Shown here piece by piece: positions 49,300 through 57,412 of a stretch of 64,000 bases of DNA (positions are counted from its first letter, which is position 1; every line of letters starts with the position of its first letter). The notes under the pieces are model-generated. The model did no database searches and was not told the origin of the DNA. It saw only the letters and a list, made by a program, of their open reading frames with translations. The stretch is from Streptomyces flavotricini. Its GTDB lineage: Bacteria; Actinomycetota; Actinomycetes; Streptomycetales; Streptomycetaceae. The position numbers and the translations under genes are program-made. Where the stretch lies: the NCBI RefSeq assembly GCF_020639365.1, contig NZ_JAINUL010000001.1, positions 2,070,385-2,134,384 of the forward strand, in the 5' to 3' direction.

Positions 49300-51335
49300 C
49301 GGTGCCGACCGGGCCCTACGGAAGCTGGCCCTCGCCCCTCGACGCGGCCGCCGCCGCATCGCTCGACGGGCGCCCCGAGTACGTGGGCACCGTCGGCCCC
49401 GAAGTGTGGTGGACCGAGCCCCGCCCGGCGGAGGGCGGCCGCCGCACCCTCGTGCGCCGGCCCGCCGACGGCGGCCCCGAGACCCCGGTGCTGCCGGCCC
49501 CGTGGAACGTCCGCAGCCGGGTCACCGAGTACGGCGGCCGGCCCTGGGCGGGCACCGAACGGCCCGCGGGCGGGCCCCTGCTGGTCTTCGTCCACTTCGC
49601 CGACCAGCGGCTGTACGCGTACGAGCCCGACGCGCCCGGCGACGGCCGCGTACCGCGGCCCCTCACCCCCGTCTCCTCGGTCGGCGGCGGACTGCGCTGG
49701 GCCGACCCCGTCCTGCGCGGCGGCGAAGTCTGGTGCGTACTGGAGGAGTTCACCGGACCGGCGCCGACCGACGTGCGCCGAGTGCTGGCCGCCGTACCGC
49801 TGGACGGCTCGGCCTCCGAGGACCGCTCCCTCGTACGCGAACTCGGCGACGACCGGCACCGGTTCACCACCGGGCCGCGGCTCTCCCCCGACGGACTGCA
49901 GGCGGCCTGGCTGGTGTGGGACCACCCGCGGATGCCGTGGGACGGCACCGAGGTGCGCCTCGCCGAGGTCAAGCCCGACGGGACGCTGGCCGGGGCCCGG
50001 ACCGTGCTCGGCGGCCCGGAGGAGGCCGTCGCCCAGGTGGAGTGGACCTCCGGCGGGGCCCTCCTCGCCGTCAGCGACCGCAGCGGCTGGTGGAACCCGT
50101 ACCGCGTGGACCCGGCGACCGGCGAGGCCGTCAACCTGTGCCCGCGCGAAGAGGAGTTCGGCGGCCCGCTGTGGAAGCCCGGACTGAGCTGGCTGGCGCC
50201 GCTCCCCGGAGGGCTCGTCGCCGTCCTGCACGGCCAGGGTGCCTCCGTGCTCGGTGTCCTCGACCCGGAGACCGGCGACCTGGTGGACGCCGCCGGGCCG
50301 TGGACGGCCTGGCAGCCGACGCTCGCCACGTACGGCAACCGCGTGTACGGGGTCGCGGCCAGCCCGCGCAGCGCCTACGAGGTGGTCGAGCTCGACGTCG
50401 AGGACGGTCACGCGCGGGTGGTCGGCGCGGCCGGGGTGGACCCGGTGGACCCTTCGTACTACCCCGAACCGCAGACCCGGACCTTCCTCGGCCCGGGCGG
50501 CCGGGAGATCCACGCCCACGTCTACCCGCCGCACCACCCCGCGCGCCGGGCCCCCGCCGACGAACTGCCCCCCTACGTGGTGTGGGCGCACGGTGGCCCC
50601 ACCGACCACGTGCCACCCGTACTCGACCTGCACATCGCGTACTTCACCTCGCGCGGCATCGGCGTGGCCGAGGTGAACTACGGTGGCTCCAGCGGCTACG
50701 GGCGCGCCTACCGGGAGCGGCTGCGCGAGCAGTGGGGCGTCGTGGACGTGGAGGACTGCGCGGCGGTGGCCCGGGCACTGGCCGCCGAGGGCACCGCCGA
50801 CCCGGCCCGGCTCGCCATCCGCGGCGGCAGCGCGGGCGGCTGGACGGCGGCGGCCTCGCTGGCGGCCACCGACCTGTACGCGTGCGGCACGGTCATCTAC
50901 CCCGTGCTGGACCTGCTGGGCTTCGCCGAGGAGACCCACGACCTGGAGTCCCACTACATCGACGGCCTGGCAGGACCCCCGCAGACCCTGGCCGTACGGT
51001 GCCGGGAGCGCTCACCGCTGGCCCGCGCCGGGCGGATCACCGCACCCTTCGTACTGCTGCAGGGGCTGGAGGACCCGGTCTGCCCGCCGGCCCAGGCGGA
51101 GCGCTTCCTGGCCGCGCTGCGGGGACGGCCGGTGCCGCACGCGTACGTCGCCTTCGAGGGCGAGGGCCACGGATTCCGCCGGGCGGACACCATGGTCCGC
51201 GCACTGGAGGCGGAACTCTCCCTGTACGCGCAGGTGTTCGGCATCGAGCGGACGGACGTCCCGCGGCTGGCACTGGAGCCGAGCACGGCGGCGGAGCCGG
51301 CCGCGACACCGGCGGCGGAGCCGGAACGGCCCTAA
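49293..51335 (+). CDS. S9 family prolyl oligopeptidase / acylaminoacyl peptidase
   Basis: A 680-residue serine peptidase. Residues 1-410 are a beta-propeller-like region (LSPDGLQAAWLVWDHPRMPWDGTEV is a typical TolB-like blade). Residues about 415-650 are the alpha/beta hydrolase: VVWAHGGPTDH (oxyanion), EVNYGGSSGYGRAYRERL, nucleophile S513 in GGSAGGW, acid in LEDPVCPP, and catalytic His in EGEGHGFRR. The enzyme cleaves short peptides in the cytoplasm. The start is GTG 49293 or ATG 49296 within the 14-bp repeat. It is the third peptidase of the run, and its end overlaps the convergent serine hydrolase by 4 bp. Confidence 0.92.
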   Translation: MMAVPTGPYGSWPSPLDAAAAASLDGRPEYVGTVGPEVWWTEPRPAEGGRRTLVRRPADGGPETPVLPAPWNVRSRVTEYGGRPWAGTERPAGGPLLVFVHFADQRLYAYEPDAPGDGRVPRPLTPVSSVGGGLRWADPVLRGGEVWCVLEEFTGPAPTDVRRVLAAVPLDGSASEDRSLVRELGDDRHRFTTGPRLSPDGLQAAWLVWDHPRMPWDGTEVRLAEVKPDGTLAGARTVLGGPEEAVAQVEWTSGGALLAVSDRSGWWNPYRVDPATGEAVNLCPREEEFGGPLWKPGLSWLAPLPGGLVAVLHGQGASVLGVLDPETGDLVDAAGPWTAWQPTLATYGNRVYGVAASPRSAYEVVELDVEDGHARVVGAAGVDPVDPSYYPEPQTRTFLGPGGREIHAHVYPPHHPARRAPADELPPYVVWAHGGPTDHVPPVLDLHIAYFTSRGIGVAEVNYGGSSGYGRAYRERLREQWGVVDVEDCAAVARALAAEGTADPARLAIRGGSAGGWTAAASLAATDLYACGTVIYPVLDLLGFAEETHDLESHYIDGLAGPPQTLAVRCRERSPLARAGRITAPFVLLQGLEDPVCPPAQAERFLAALRGRPVPHAYVAFEGEGHGFRRADTMVRALEAELSLYAQVFGIERTDVPRLALEPSTAAEPAATPAAEPERP

Positions 51336-52648
51336 CCCGTGGGGAGGTCGAGCCCGGTGTAGATCTGGTTGAGCACGGTGGGCAGCAGGGCCTGGGCGGT
51401 GGTCCGGCCGTCGGGGGCCACGGTGAGGTTCGTCCAGATCACGAGCGTGACGTCGTTGACCGGGTCGTGGCCGATGAAGGAGTTGAAGCCCGGGAGTTCG
51501 CCGCCGTGGTAGTACATCGCCGCGTTCGGGCCGAAGCGCTGGTACGCGATGCCGTAGCCGTACTTCTGGCCGTCGGGCGCGGCCGGGTCCTCGGCCTGGG
51601 GGCCGTGGAGCCAGTGCTGTTGGGATGCGGGGCCGAGGACCTTGCCCGTCACCAGGGAGCGGATCCAGGTGGCCAGGTCGTCGGCGGTGGAGACGGCCCC
51701 GCCCGCGGCGGTGGCGTAGGAAGGGTTCTGGCGGGTGTAGTCCACGGGCCGGAGCTTCCCGGTCTGCGCCGCCTCGCGCATCGAGGCGGAGTACGGGTCG
51801 TCGGCCAGGGCGTAGGCCGAACCGCCGTACATGTAGCCGTGCGCGGAGGGCTCGGGCAGCGAGCGGTCGTCCGCGGCCGGCAGGAAGGTCCCCTTCAGTC
51901 CGAGCGGGGTGAACAGCCGCTCCCGGAACTGCCGGGCCAGGGGCCGGCCGCCGGCCTTCTCCGCCACCAGGCCCAGCAGGGCGTAGTTGGTGTTGGAGTA
52001 CTCGTAGGAAGCGCCGGGCGCGAAGTTCGGCGGGTGCCGGAAGGCGATGGCCAGGACCTGCTGCGGGGTCCAGACCTTGCCAGGGTCGGCGTCCAGCGTC
52101 GCCGCGAGTTCGGGGGCGCCGGTGTAGTTGTAGAGGCCGCTGCGCATCTTCAGGAGTTCGGCGAGGGTGATGTGTTCGCCGTTCGGCACCCCCGGGACGT
52201 AGGCGGACACCGGGTCGGTCAGCCGGAGCTTGCCGTCCTGGGCGAGGAGCATGATCAGCGCTGCCGTCATGGTCTTCGTGTTGGAGGCGATCCGAAAGTG
52301 GTCGCCCGTGTCCGGCGGTGTGCTCTTGCCCAGCTCCGAGGTGCCGACGATCGCCCGGTAGGTGCCCTGCGGGGTGCGCAGCAGCACGACCGCGCCGGGG
52401 ACCGTCAGCTTCTTCGCCGCACGGTCGACGGTTGCCTGGAAGGCGGCCCGTTCGATGGGCTTCAGGGGCGACGGGATGCGGGTGGGGGCGGGGGCCGTCA
52501 TGGTCGCCGCGGGCACGGGCGCGGGCGATGGACCGGTACGCGCCACGGCGAGGGCGGCCGCGCCGGGCGGAGAGCCGCCCCACACGATCAGGAGGGCGGC
52601 GCAGGGCGCCAGCAAGGCCGTACGCCGACGCGATCGGGAGGTCCTCAT
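51332..52648 (-). CDS. Secreted serine hydrolase, beta-lactamase/D-Ala-D-Ala carboxypeptidase fold
   Basis: A 438-residue exported protein. The N-terminus MRTSRSRRRTALLAPCAALLIVWG is a Sec or twin-arginine-like signal with a basic run, followed by a Pro/Ala/Thr linker to about residue 65. The catalytic domain has SxxK as SNTK (RIASNTKTMTAAL), YxN as YSN (YEYSNTNYALLG) and HxG-type YYHGGELPG, all as in class C beta-lactamases and Streptomyces R61 DD-peptidase. The ATG at 52648 has GGGTGAG upstream. It would trim peptidoglycan peptides or hydrolyse related esters outside the cell. Confidence 0.9.
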   Translation of the reverse strand: MRTSRSRRRTALLAPCAALLIVWGGSPPGAAALAVARTGPSPAPVPAATMTAPAPTRIPSPLKPIERAAFQATVDRAAKKLTVPGAVVLLRTPQGTYRAIVGTSELGKSTPPDTGDHFRIASNTKTMTAALIMLLAQDGKLRLTDPVSAYVPGVPNGEHITLAELLKMRSGLYNYTGAPELAATLDADPGKVWTPQQVLAIAFRHPPNFAPGASYEYSNTNYALLGLVAEKAGGRPLARQFRERLFTPLGLKGTFLPAADDRSLPEPSAHGYMYGGSAYALADDPYSASMREAAQTGKLRPVDYTRQNPSYATAAGGAVSTADDLATWIRSLVTGKVLGPASQQHWLHGPQAEDPAAPDGQKYGYGIAYQRFGPNAAMYYHGGELPGFNSFIGHDPVNDVTLVIWTNLTVAPDGRTTAQALLPTVLNQIYTGLDLPTG

Positions 52649-52770
52649 GCACTCACCCCAACCCGATTCGGGCAGAATCACCCAATCGTAGCAGCGCGGG
52701 CGAAACCGGGCCGCCTTGCCGCCCCAAGGCCCACCCGGAGGTCCGGGGCTTGGGAGCCCCGGGCCAGGCC

Positions 52771-53487
52771 CTACTGGGGGGTGTGCAGCCAGATGCGGAG
52801 CGGGCCCAGTGGGGTGAAACCGTGACGGAGGGCCGTGTCCAGGTCATCCCCGGACTCGTAGCCGACGACCGGGAGGCCGGGCCAGAGCTCCGCGACGGCG
52901 GCGAGGGCGCCCGCCCAGGCCTCGTCGTCGGGGGTTCCGTCCGCCGTGAAGACGTTGGAGAGGCCGACGACCGCGCCCGTACGGTTGGCGGCGGCCCCGG
53001 CGAGGACGCGCCCGTCCGCCGACCTCCCGGCCAGGAAGGCGATCTCCGGCGTGAGCAGGCCCGGGTGGAAGAGGCCCGTGCCCTCCCCGCCGCCCCACGC
53101 GGCCTCCCAGCCGGCCAGCTCCCCGGCATCCGCGACGCGGGTCCAGGCCAGGGCGGTGGCCGCCGCGGCCGGAGCCGGGGCGTTCGCCGGCCGGTGGATC
53201 CACTCGGCCCCGAACAGCACCTCGAAGCCCGCCGGGGCCAGGTCCAGCGCGGCGAAGCTGTCCTTGACGGAGCAGCCGGGGGACCCGGTGTCCATCGCGG
53301 CCAGCAGCGCCTCCGCCGGGGCTTCCCTCGTCAGGGTCACGCCGTCGGGGTAGTAGGGCGGGGTGCGACGCGCGCTGGTCCACGCGTCGGCCGTGAACGC
53401 GCCGCCGCCGCTCACCGCCGCGCACCACTCGGCGTTGTTGCGTACGGCCGCGCGCAGCAGTTCTTCGGTGTCCGTGTCGGTGATCAC
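52771..53487 (-). CDS. GNAT-like protein of unknown substrate
   Basis: About 238 residues. VITDTDTEELLRAAVRNNAEWCAAV begins a helical N-terminal half. The C-terminal half, with LAGRSADGRVLAGAAANRTGAVVGLSNVF and VAELWPGLPVVGYESGDDLDTALRHGFTPLGPLRIWL, has the look of a GNAT acetyltransferase (the GYESGDDLDTALRHGF region resembles the family end). However, the acetyl-CoA loop R/Q-x-x-G-x-G/A is not visible, so catalysis is uncertain. Start at the GTG at 53487 or the ATG at 53511; neither has a strong ribosome binding site. Divergent from another acetyltransferase. Confidence 0.65.
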   Translation of the reverse strand: MITDTDTEELLRAAVRNNAEWCAAVSGGGAFTADAWTSARRTPPYYPDGVTLTREAPAEALLAAMDTGSPGCSVKDSFAALDLAPAGFEVLFGAEWIHRPANAPAPAAAATALAWTRVADAGELAGWEAAWGGGEGTGLFHPGLLTPEIAFLAGRSADGRVLAGAAANRTGAVVGLSNVFTADGTPDDEAWAGALAAVAELWPGLPVVGYESGDDLDTALRHGFTPLGPLRIWLHTPQ

Positions 53488-53522
53488 CCGGGACAGCCTG
53501 CCACAGCTCATAGCCTGGGGGG

Positions 53523-54080
53523 ATGTCATATTCCACGTACCTGCGCGAGGGGGAGCACGTCGGGCTGCGCCCCTTCCGGCTGGCCGACGGCCCCGAGTTC
53601 ACCGCACGCGTGCACGAGAGCCGGCACCTCCACCACCCCTGGCTGAACCCGCCGGCGACGGCGGAGGAGTACGAGGCGTACGCGAGGCCGCTCATCGAGG
53701 GCGCCGGCCGGGTGGGCTTCCTGGTGTGCGAGCGCGGGACCGGGGCCATCGCGGGCTTCGTCAACGTCAACAACATCGTGTACGGGGCCTTCGACTGCGG
53801 TGCGCTCGGCTACGGCGCCTTCGCGCACGCCGCCGGGCGGGGCCTGTTCCGCGAGGCGCTGGGGCTCGTCGTGGCGCAGGCCTTCGCCCCCGCGGACCAG
53901 GGTGGTCTGGGGCTGCACCGCCTGGAGGCCAACATCCAGCCGGGCAACGCGGCCTCCCTCGCGCTGGTCCGCGGAGCCGGGTTCCGGCGGGAGGGGTTCT
54001 CGCCGGACTTCCTCTTCGTCGACGGCGCCTGGCGCGACCACGAACGGTGGGCGATGACCGCCGAGATGTCCGGCGCGTAG
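53523..54080 (+). CDS. GNAT family N-acetyltransferase (RimJ/RimL type)
   Basis: A 185-residue acetyltransferase. GEHVGLRPFRLADGPEFTARVHES is the typical RimJ-like first strand and helix. LEANIQPGNAASLALVRGAGFRREGF is the conserved C-terminal signature in which N and S help bind acetyl-CoA and GF ends the motif. The family acetylates protein N-termini or small amines. The expected R-x-x-G-x-G/A loop region is replaced by GRGLFREALGL. A leader of under 40 bp separates it from the divergent GNAT-like gene. Confidence 0.88.
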   Translation: MSYSTYLREGEHVGLRPFRLADGPEFTARVHESRHLHHPWLNPPATAEEYEAYARPLIEGAGRVGFLVCERGTGAIAGFVNVNNIVYGAFDCGALGYGAFAHAAGRGLFREALGLVVAQAFAPADQGGLGLHRLEANIQPGNAASLALVRGAGFRREGFSPDFLFVDGAWRDHERWAMTAEMSGA

Positions 54081-54169
54081 CGCTCCGGCCAGGGCTTTGC
54101 GCAATCCTGACCGGTGGTGATCCGCGGAACCCCTGTGCACCGGCCGCCCCGGCGTGTTCCATTTCCTGC

Positions 54170-56137
54170 ATGGCCACCACCGTCCGCCGCGCCGTACTGA
54201 ACCTGCCCGCCGCCCCGTTGGGCCCCGAGAACCCCCTGCCCGTACTGTGCGCGCCCGTCGAAGCGCACACGCTCGACGAGCGCTCGCGCGAGGGGCTGCC
54301 GCGCGACATGGCCCGGCAGATCGGGTACGAGCCGTTGCGCTCGCTGCTGCCCGTACGGTTGCGGGACGGGTACCAACGGCGCAGGAAGGAGCGCGGGTTC
54401 GAGGCGGTCGTCCTCGAGAACGCGCACCTTCGCGTCACGGTGCTGCCCGGCCTCGGCGGCCGCGTCCACTCGCTCGTCCACGTGCCCACCGGCCGGGAAC
54501 TCCTCTACCGCAACCCGGTGTTCCAGCCCGCCAACTTCGCCCTCAACGGCGCCTGGTTCTCCGGCGGCATCGAGTGGAACATCGGTGCCACCGGCCACAC
54601 CACCCTCTCCTGTTCCCCGGTGCACGCCGCGCTCGTACCGGCGCCCGACGGAGGCGTGATGGTCCGGCTCTGGGAGTGGGAGCGGCTGCGCGACCTCCCC
54701 TTCCAGGTGGACCTGTGGCTGCCGCAGGACTCGGAGTTCCTGTACGTCGGCGTGCGCGTGCGCAATCCTCACGAACGGACCGCCCCCGTGTACTGGTGGT
54801 CCAACATCGCCGTCCCGGAGGATCCCGGCACGCGGGTGCTCGCCCCCGCCGACGAGGCCTGGCACTTCGGGTACGAGCGCGCGCTGCGGCGGATCCCCGT
54901 GCCGCGGTGGGAGGACGAGGACCGCACGTACCCGCTGCGCAGCGAGTACCCGGCCGACTTCTTCTACGAGGTCCCGGAGGGGGCCCGGCCGTGGATCGCC
55001 TCGCTCGACGCGGAGGGGCGCGGGCTCGTCCAGACCTCCACGGCCCGCCTGCGCGGGCGCAAGCTGTTCGTCTGGGGCTCGGGGGACGGCGGCCGGCGGT
55101 GGCAGGAGTGGCTGACCGAGCCCGGCACCGGCGGCTACGCCGAGATCCAGGCGGGTCTCGCCCGTACCCAGTTGGAGCACGTACGGCTCGAGGCCGGGGC
55201 GGAGTTCAGCTGGCTGGAGGCGTACGGACCGCTGGCCGCGGACCCGGGGGCGGTGCACGGCCCCGACTGGGCGTCGGCCCGCTCCGCCGCCGAGGCGGCC
55301 CTGGCGGCGGCACTGCCCCACGCGCGGGTCGAGGAGGCGTACGAGGCGTGGCGCGGGGCCGCCGACACCGAGCCCGGGGAGCGGCTGGCGGCGGGCTCGG
55401 GCTGGGGCGCGCTGGAGGTGCTGTGCGGCGGGTACGAGCTGCCCGGCACCCCGTTCGAGGCTGCGGGGCTCGGCGAAGCCCAGGCACCCTGGCTGGAGCT
55501 GTGGCGCACCGGGGTCTTCCCCGCCCCGCGGCGGGTGGCGCCGCCGGGGCCCAGCCTGGTCGCCCCGCACTGGCGGGACATGCTGGAGACGGCCCCGGCG
55601 GATCCGCTGACCGAGTACCACCTGGGCGTGGCCCAGTGGCACGCGGGCGATGTGGCGCAGGCGGTGCGCAGTTGGGAGCGCGGGCTGGCACTGGCGCCCT
55701 CGCGGTGGCCGCTGCTGCGCTGCCTGGCGGTGGCGGACGCGCTGGCCGGCGATCCGGCGCGGGCGGCGCAGCGGTACGCCGAGGCCTTCGACGACCTGGC
55801 CGAGGAGAGCCGGGGCGGCGAGCCGTGGACGGCCGCGGAGTCCGCGTTGGGGCGGGAGGCGATGACGGCGCTGCTGGCGGCCGGCCGGCTGCCGGCGGCG
55901 CGGGCGGTGTGGGACCGACTGCGGCCGGCGCTGCGCGAGGAGGGCCGGTTCCGGCTGCTGGCCGCGCGGCTGCTGGCGGCGGAGGGCCATGTGGGCGCGG
56001 CCCGCCGGGTGTTCGAGGAGGGCTTCGAACTCCCGGACCTGCGCGAGGGCGACGAGGTCCTGTCGGAGGTCTGGTCCCGCATCACGCACCGGCCGCTCCC
56101 TGCGACGTACGACTTCCGCATGCGCCCGCCGACGTAG
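54170..56137 (+). CDS. DUF5107 domain and TPR-repeat protein
   Basis: A 655-residue protein. The N-terminal 370 residues match the DUF5107 domain, a galactose-mutarotase-like beta-sandwich: ENAHLRVTVLPGLGGRVHSLVH, GAWFSGGIEWNIGATGHT and VYWWSNIAVPEDPGTRVLAP. The C-terminal 250 residues are helical repeats of TPR type (YHLGVAQWHAGDVAQAVRSWERGLAL, RYAEAFDDLAEES, AARRVFEEGFELPDL). The combination is known in actinobacteria and Bacteroidetes and is thought to handle carbohydrates. No signal peptide. The start at 54170 lacks a strong ribosome binding site. Confidence 0.82.
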   Translation: MATTVRRAVLNLPAAPLGPENPLPVLCAPVEAHTLDERSREGLPRDMARQIGYEPLRSLLPVRLRDGYQRRRKERGFEAVVLENAHLRVTVLPGLGGRVHSLVHVPTGRELLYRNPVFQPANFALNGAWFSGGIEWNIGATGHTTLSCSPVHAALVPAPDGGVMVRLWEWERLRDLPFQVDLWLPQDSEFLYVGVRVRNPHERTAPVYWWSNIAVPEDPGTRVLAPADEAWHFGYERALRRIPVPRWEDEDRTYPLRSEYPADFFYEVPEGARPWIASLDAEGRGLVQTSTARLRGRKLFVWGSGDGGRRWQEWLTEPGTGGYAEIQAGLARTQLEHVRLEAGAEFSWLEAYGPLAADPGAVHGPDWASARSAAEAALAAALPHARVEEAYEAWRGAADTEPGERLAAGSGWGALEVLCGGYELPGTPFEAAGLGEAQAPWLELWRTGVFPAPRRVAPPGPSLVAPHWRDMLETAPADPLTEYHLGVAQWHAGDVAQAVRSWERGLALAPSRWPLLRCLAVADALAGDPARAAQRYAEAFDDLAEESRGGEPWTAAESALGREAMTALLAAGRLPAARAVWDRLRPALREEGRFRLLAARLLAAEGHVGAARRVFEEGFELPDLREGDEVLSEVWSRITHRPLPATYDFRMRPPT

Positions 56138-56213
56138 GCCCGCGGCCCCCGGAGCCTGACGGGCATCTTGCCGTACTCCTTGCCCCGACCCGTCGCCCCT
56201 CGCACGATCATGG

Positions 56214-56225
56214 GAACATTTGTTC
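56214..56225 (+). promoter_or_regulatory. LexA/SOS box, GAAC-N4-GTTC
   Basis: GAACATTTGTTC is a perfect actinobacterial SOS-box palindrome, 34 bp before the radical SAM start codon and directly followed by a -10-like TATTCT (56226-56231), so LexA would block RNA polymerase. The Mycobacterium homologue Rv2578c is a known member of the LexA regulon. Confidence 0.8.
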
Positions 56226-56259
56226 TATTCTCGGGCCCGAGACACCGAGGGAGACGCTC

Positions 56260-57300
56260 ATGCGCTGGGACAATCTGACGGACGGGCCCCGGGGTCCCGA
56301 GCGGGCGGGCGCGCTCTTCGGGGCCGCCTCCGTGGTCACGCGGACCTTCGACACCCCGGAGTTCCGCGGGATCACCTTCCACGAGGTCCGCGCCCGCTCG
56401 GTCCTCAACCGGGTGCCCGGCGCCTCGCGCATGCCGTTCGAATGGACGGTCAACCCGTACCGCGGGTGCAGCCACGCCTGCGTGTACTGCTTCGCCCGCA
56501 AGACCCACGGCTACCTCGACCTCGACACCGGCATCGGTTTCGACTCGCAGATCGTCGTCAAGACCAACGCCCCCGAGCTGCTGCGCCGAGAACTCGCCTC
56601 GAGCCGGTGGGCCGGCGCTCACATCGCCATGGGGACCAACGTCGACTGCTACCAGCGCGCCGAGGGCCGCTACCGGCTGATGCCCGGGATCATCGAGGCC
56701 CTGCTCGAGCGGGCCAACCCCTTCTCCATCCTGACGAAGGGGACGCTGATCCTGCGCGACCTCCCCCTCCTGCGGCGGGCCGCCGCGGTCGCCGACGTCG
56801 GCATCTCCGTCTCCGTCGGCTTCACCGACACCGGCCTGTGGCGCACCGTCGAGCCCGGCACACCCTCCCCCGCCGCCCGGCTGGCCGCCGTACGGTCCCT
56901 CACCGACGCCGGCATCGAGTGCGGGGTGCTGATGGCCCCGGTCATCCCCTTCCTCGGGGACTCCCCCGCGCAGCTGCGGGCCACCGTCCGGACCGTCGCC
57001 GAGTCCGGGGCGACCTCCGTGACACCCCTGGTACTCCATCTGCGGCCGGGCGCCCGCGAGTGGTTCGCGGCGTGGCTGGCAGCCCACCACCCGCACCTCG
57101 TCGAACGGTACGAGCGGATGTACGCCGGCGGCTCGTACGCACCCACCTGGTACCAGCGCCAGATCACCCGGCAAGTCCACGAGCTCGCCGCCGAATTCGG
57201 CATCGGGCCCTCCCGGCGGGGCGCGGCCCGCCGGATCCCCGTCCCCGAACGCCCGGCCGGTTCGGCGCCCGCCGAGCCGGTCCAGCTCAGCCTCCTGTGA
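56260..57300 (+). CDS. Radical SAM protein, Rv2578c family
   Basis: A 346-residue radical SAM enzyme with the [4Fe-4S] motif C70-x3-C74-x2-C77 (PYRGCSHACVYCFARKT). The family-typical surroundings are FEWTVNPYRG, HIAMGTNVDCYQRAEGRYRLM and MYAGGSYAPTWYQ. The C-terminal 30 residues are an unconserved Arg/Pro-rich tail ending in SLL. Closest in architecture to SPL-like/Rv2578c proteins, whose damage-related function is not fully known. The ATG at 56260 has GAGGGA at 7 nt. A LexA box just upstream predicts induction on DNA damage. Confidence 0.93.
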   Translation: MRWDNLTDGPRGPERAGALFGAASVVTRTFDTPEFRGITFHEVRARSVLNRVPGASRMPFEWTVNPYRGCSHACVYCFARKTHGYLDLDTGIGFDSQIVVKTNAPELLRRELASSRWAGAHIAMGTNVDCYQRAEGRYRLMPGIIEALLERANPFSILTKGTLILRDLPLLRRAAAVADVGISVSVGFTDTGLWRTVEPGTPSPAARLAAVRSLTDAGIECGVLMAPVIPFLGDSPAQLRATVRTVAESGATSVTPLVLHLRPGAREWFAAWLAAHHPHLVERYERMYAGGSYAPTWYQRQITRQVHELAAEFGIGPSRRGAARRIPVPERPAGSAPAEPVQLSLL

Positions 57301-57412
57301 CCTCGTACGGCCGCTGAAGGCTCATCACATCGGGCCAATCAGCGGACCAATCCCGCCTTCCGGGCGCGCTTTCCGGGACGATTCCGCCCAGAACCCTCGG
57401 CTGGGAGGCCCC

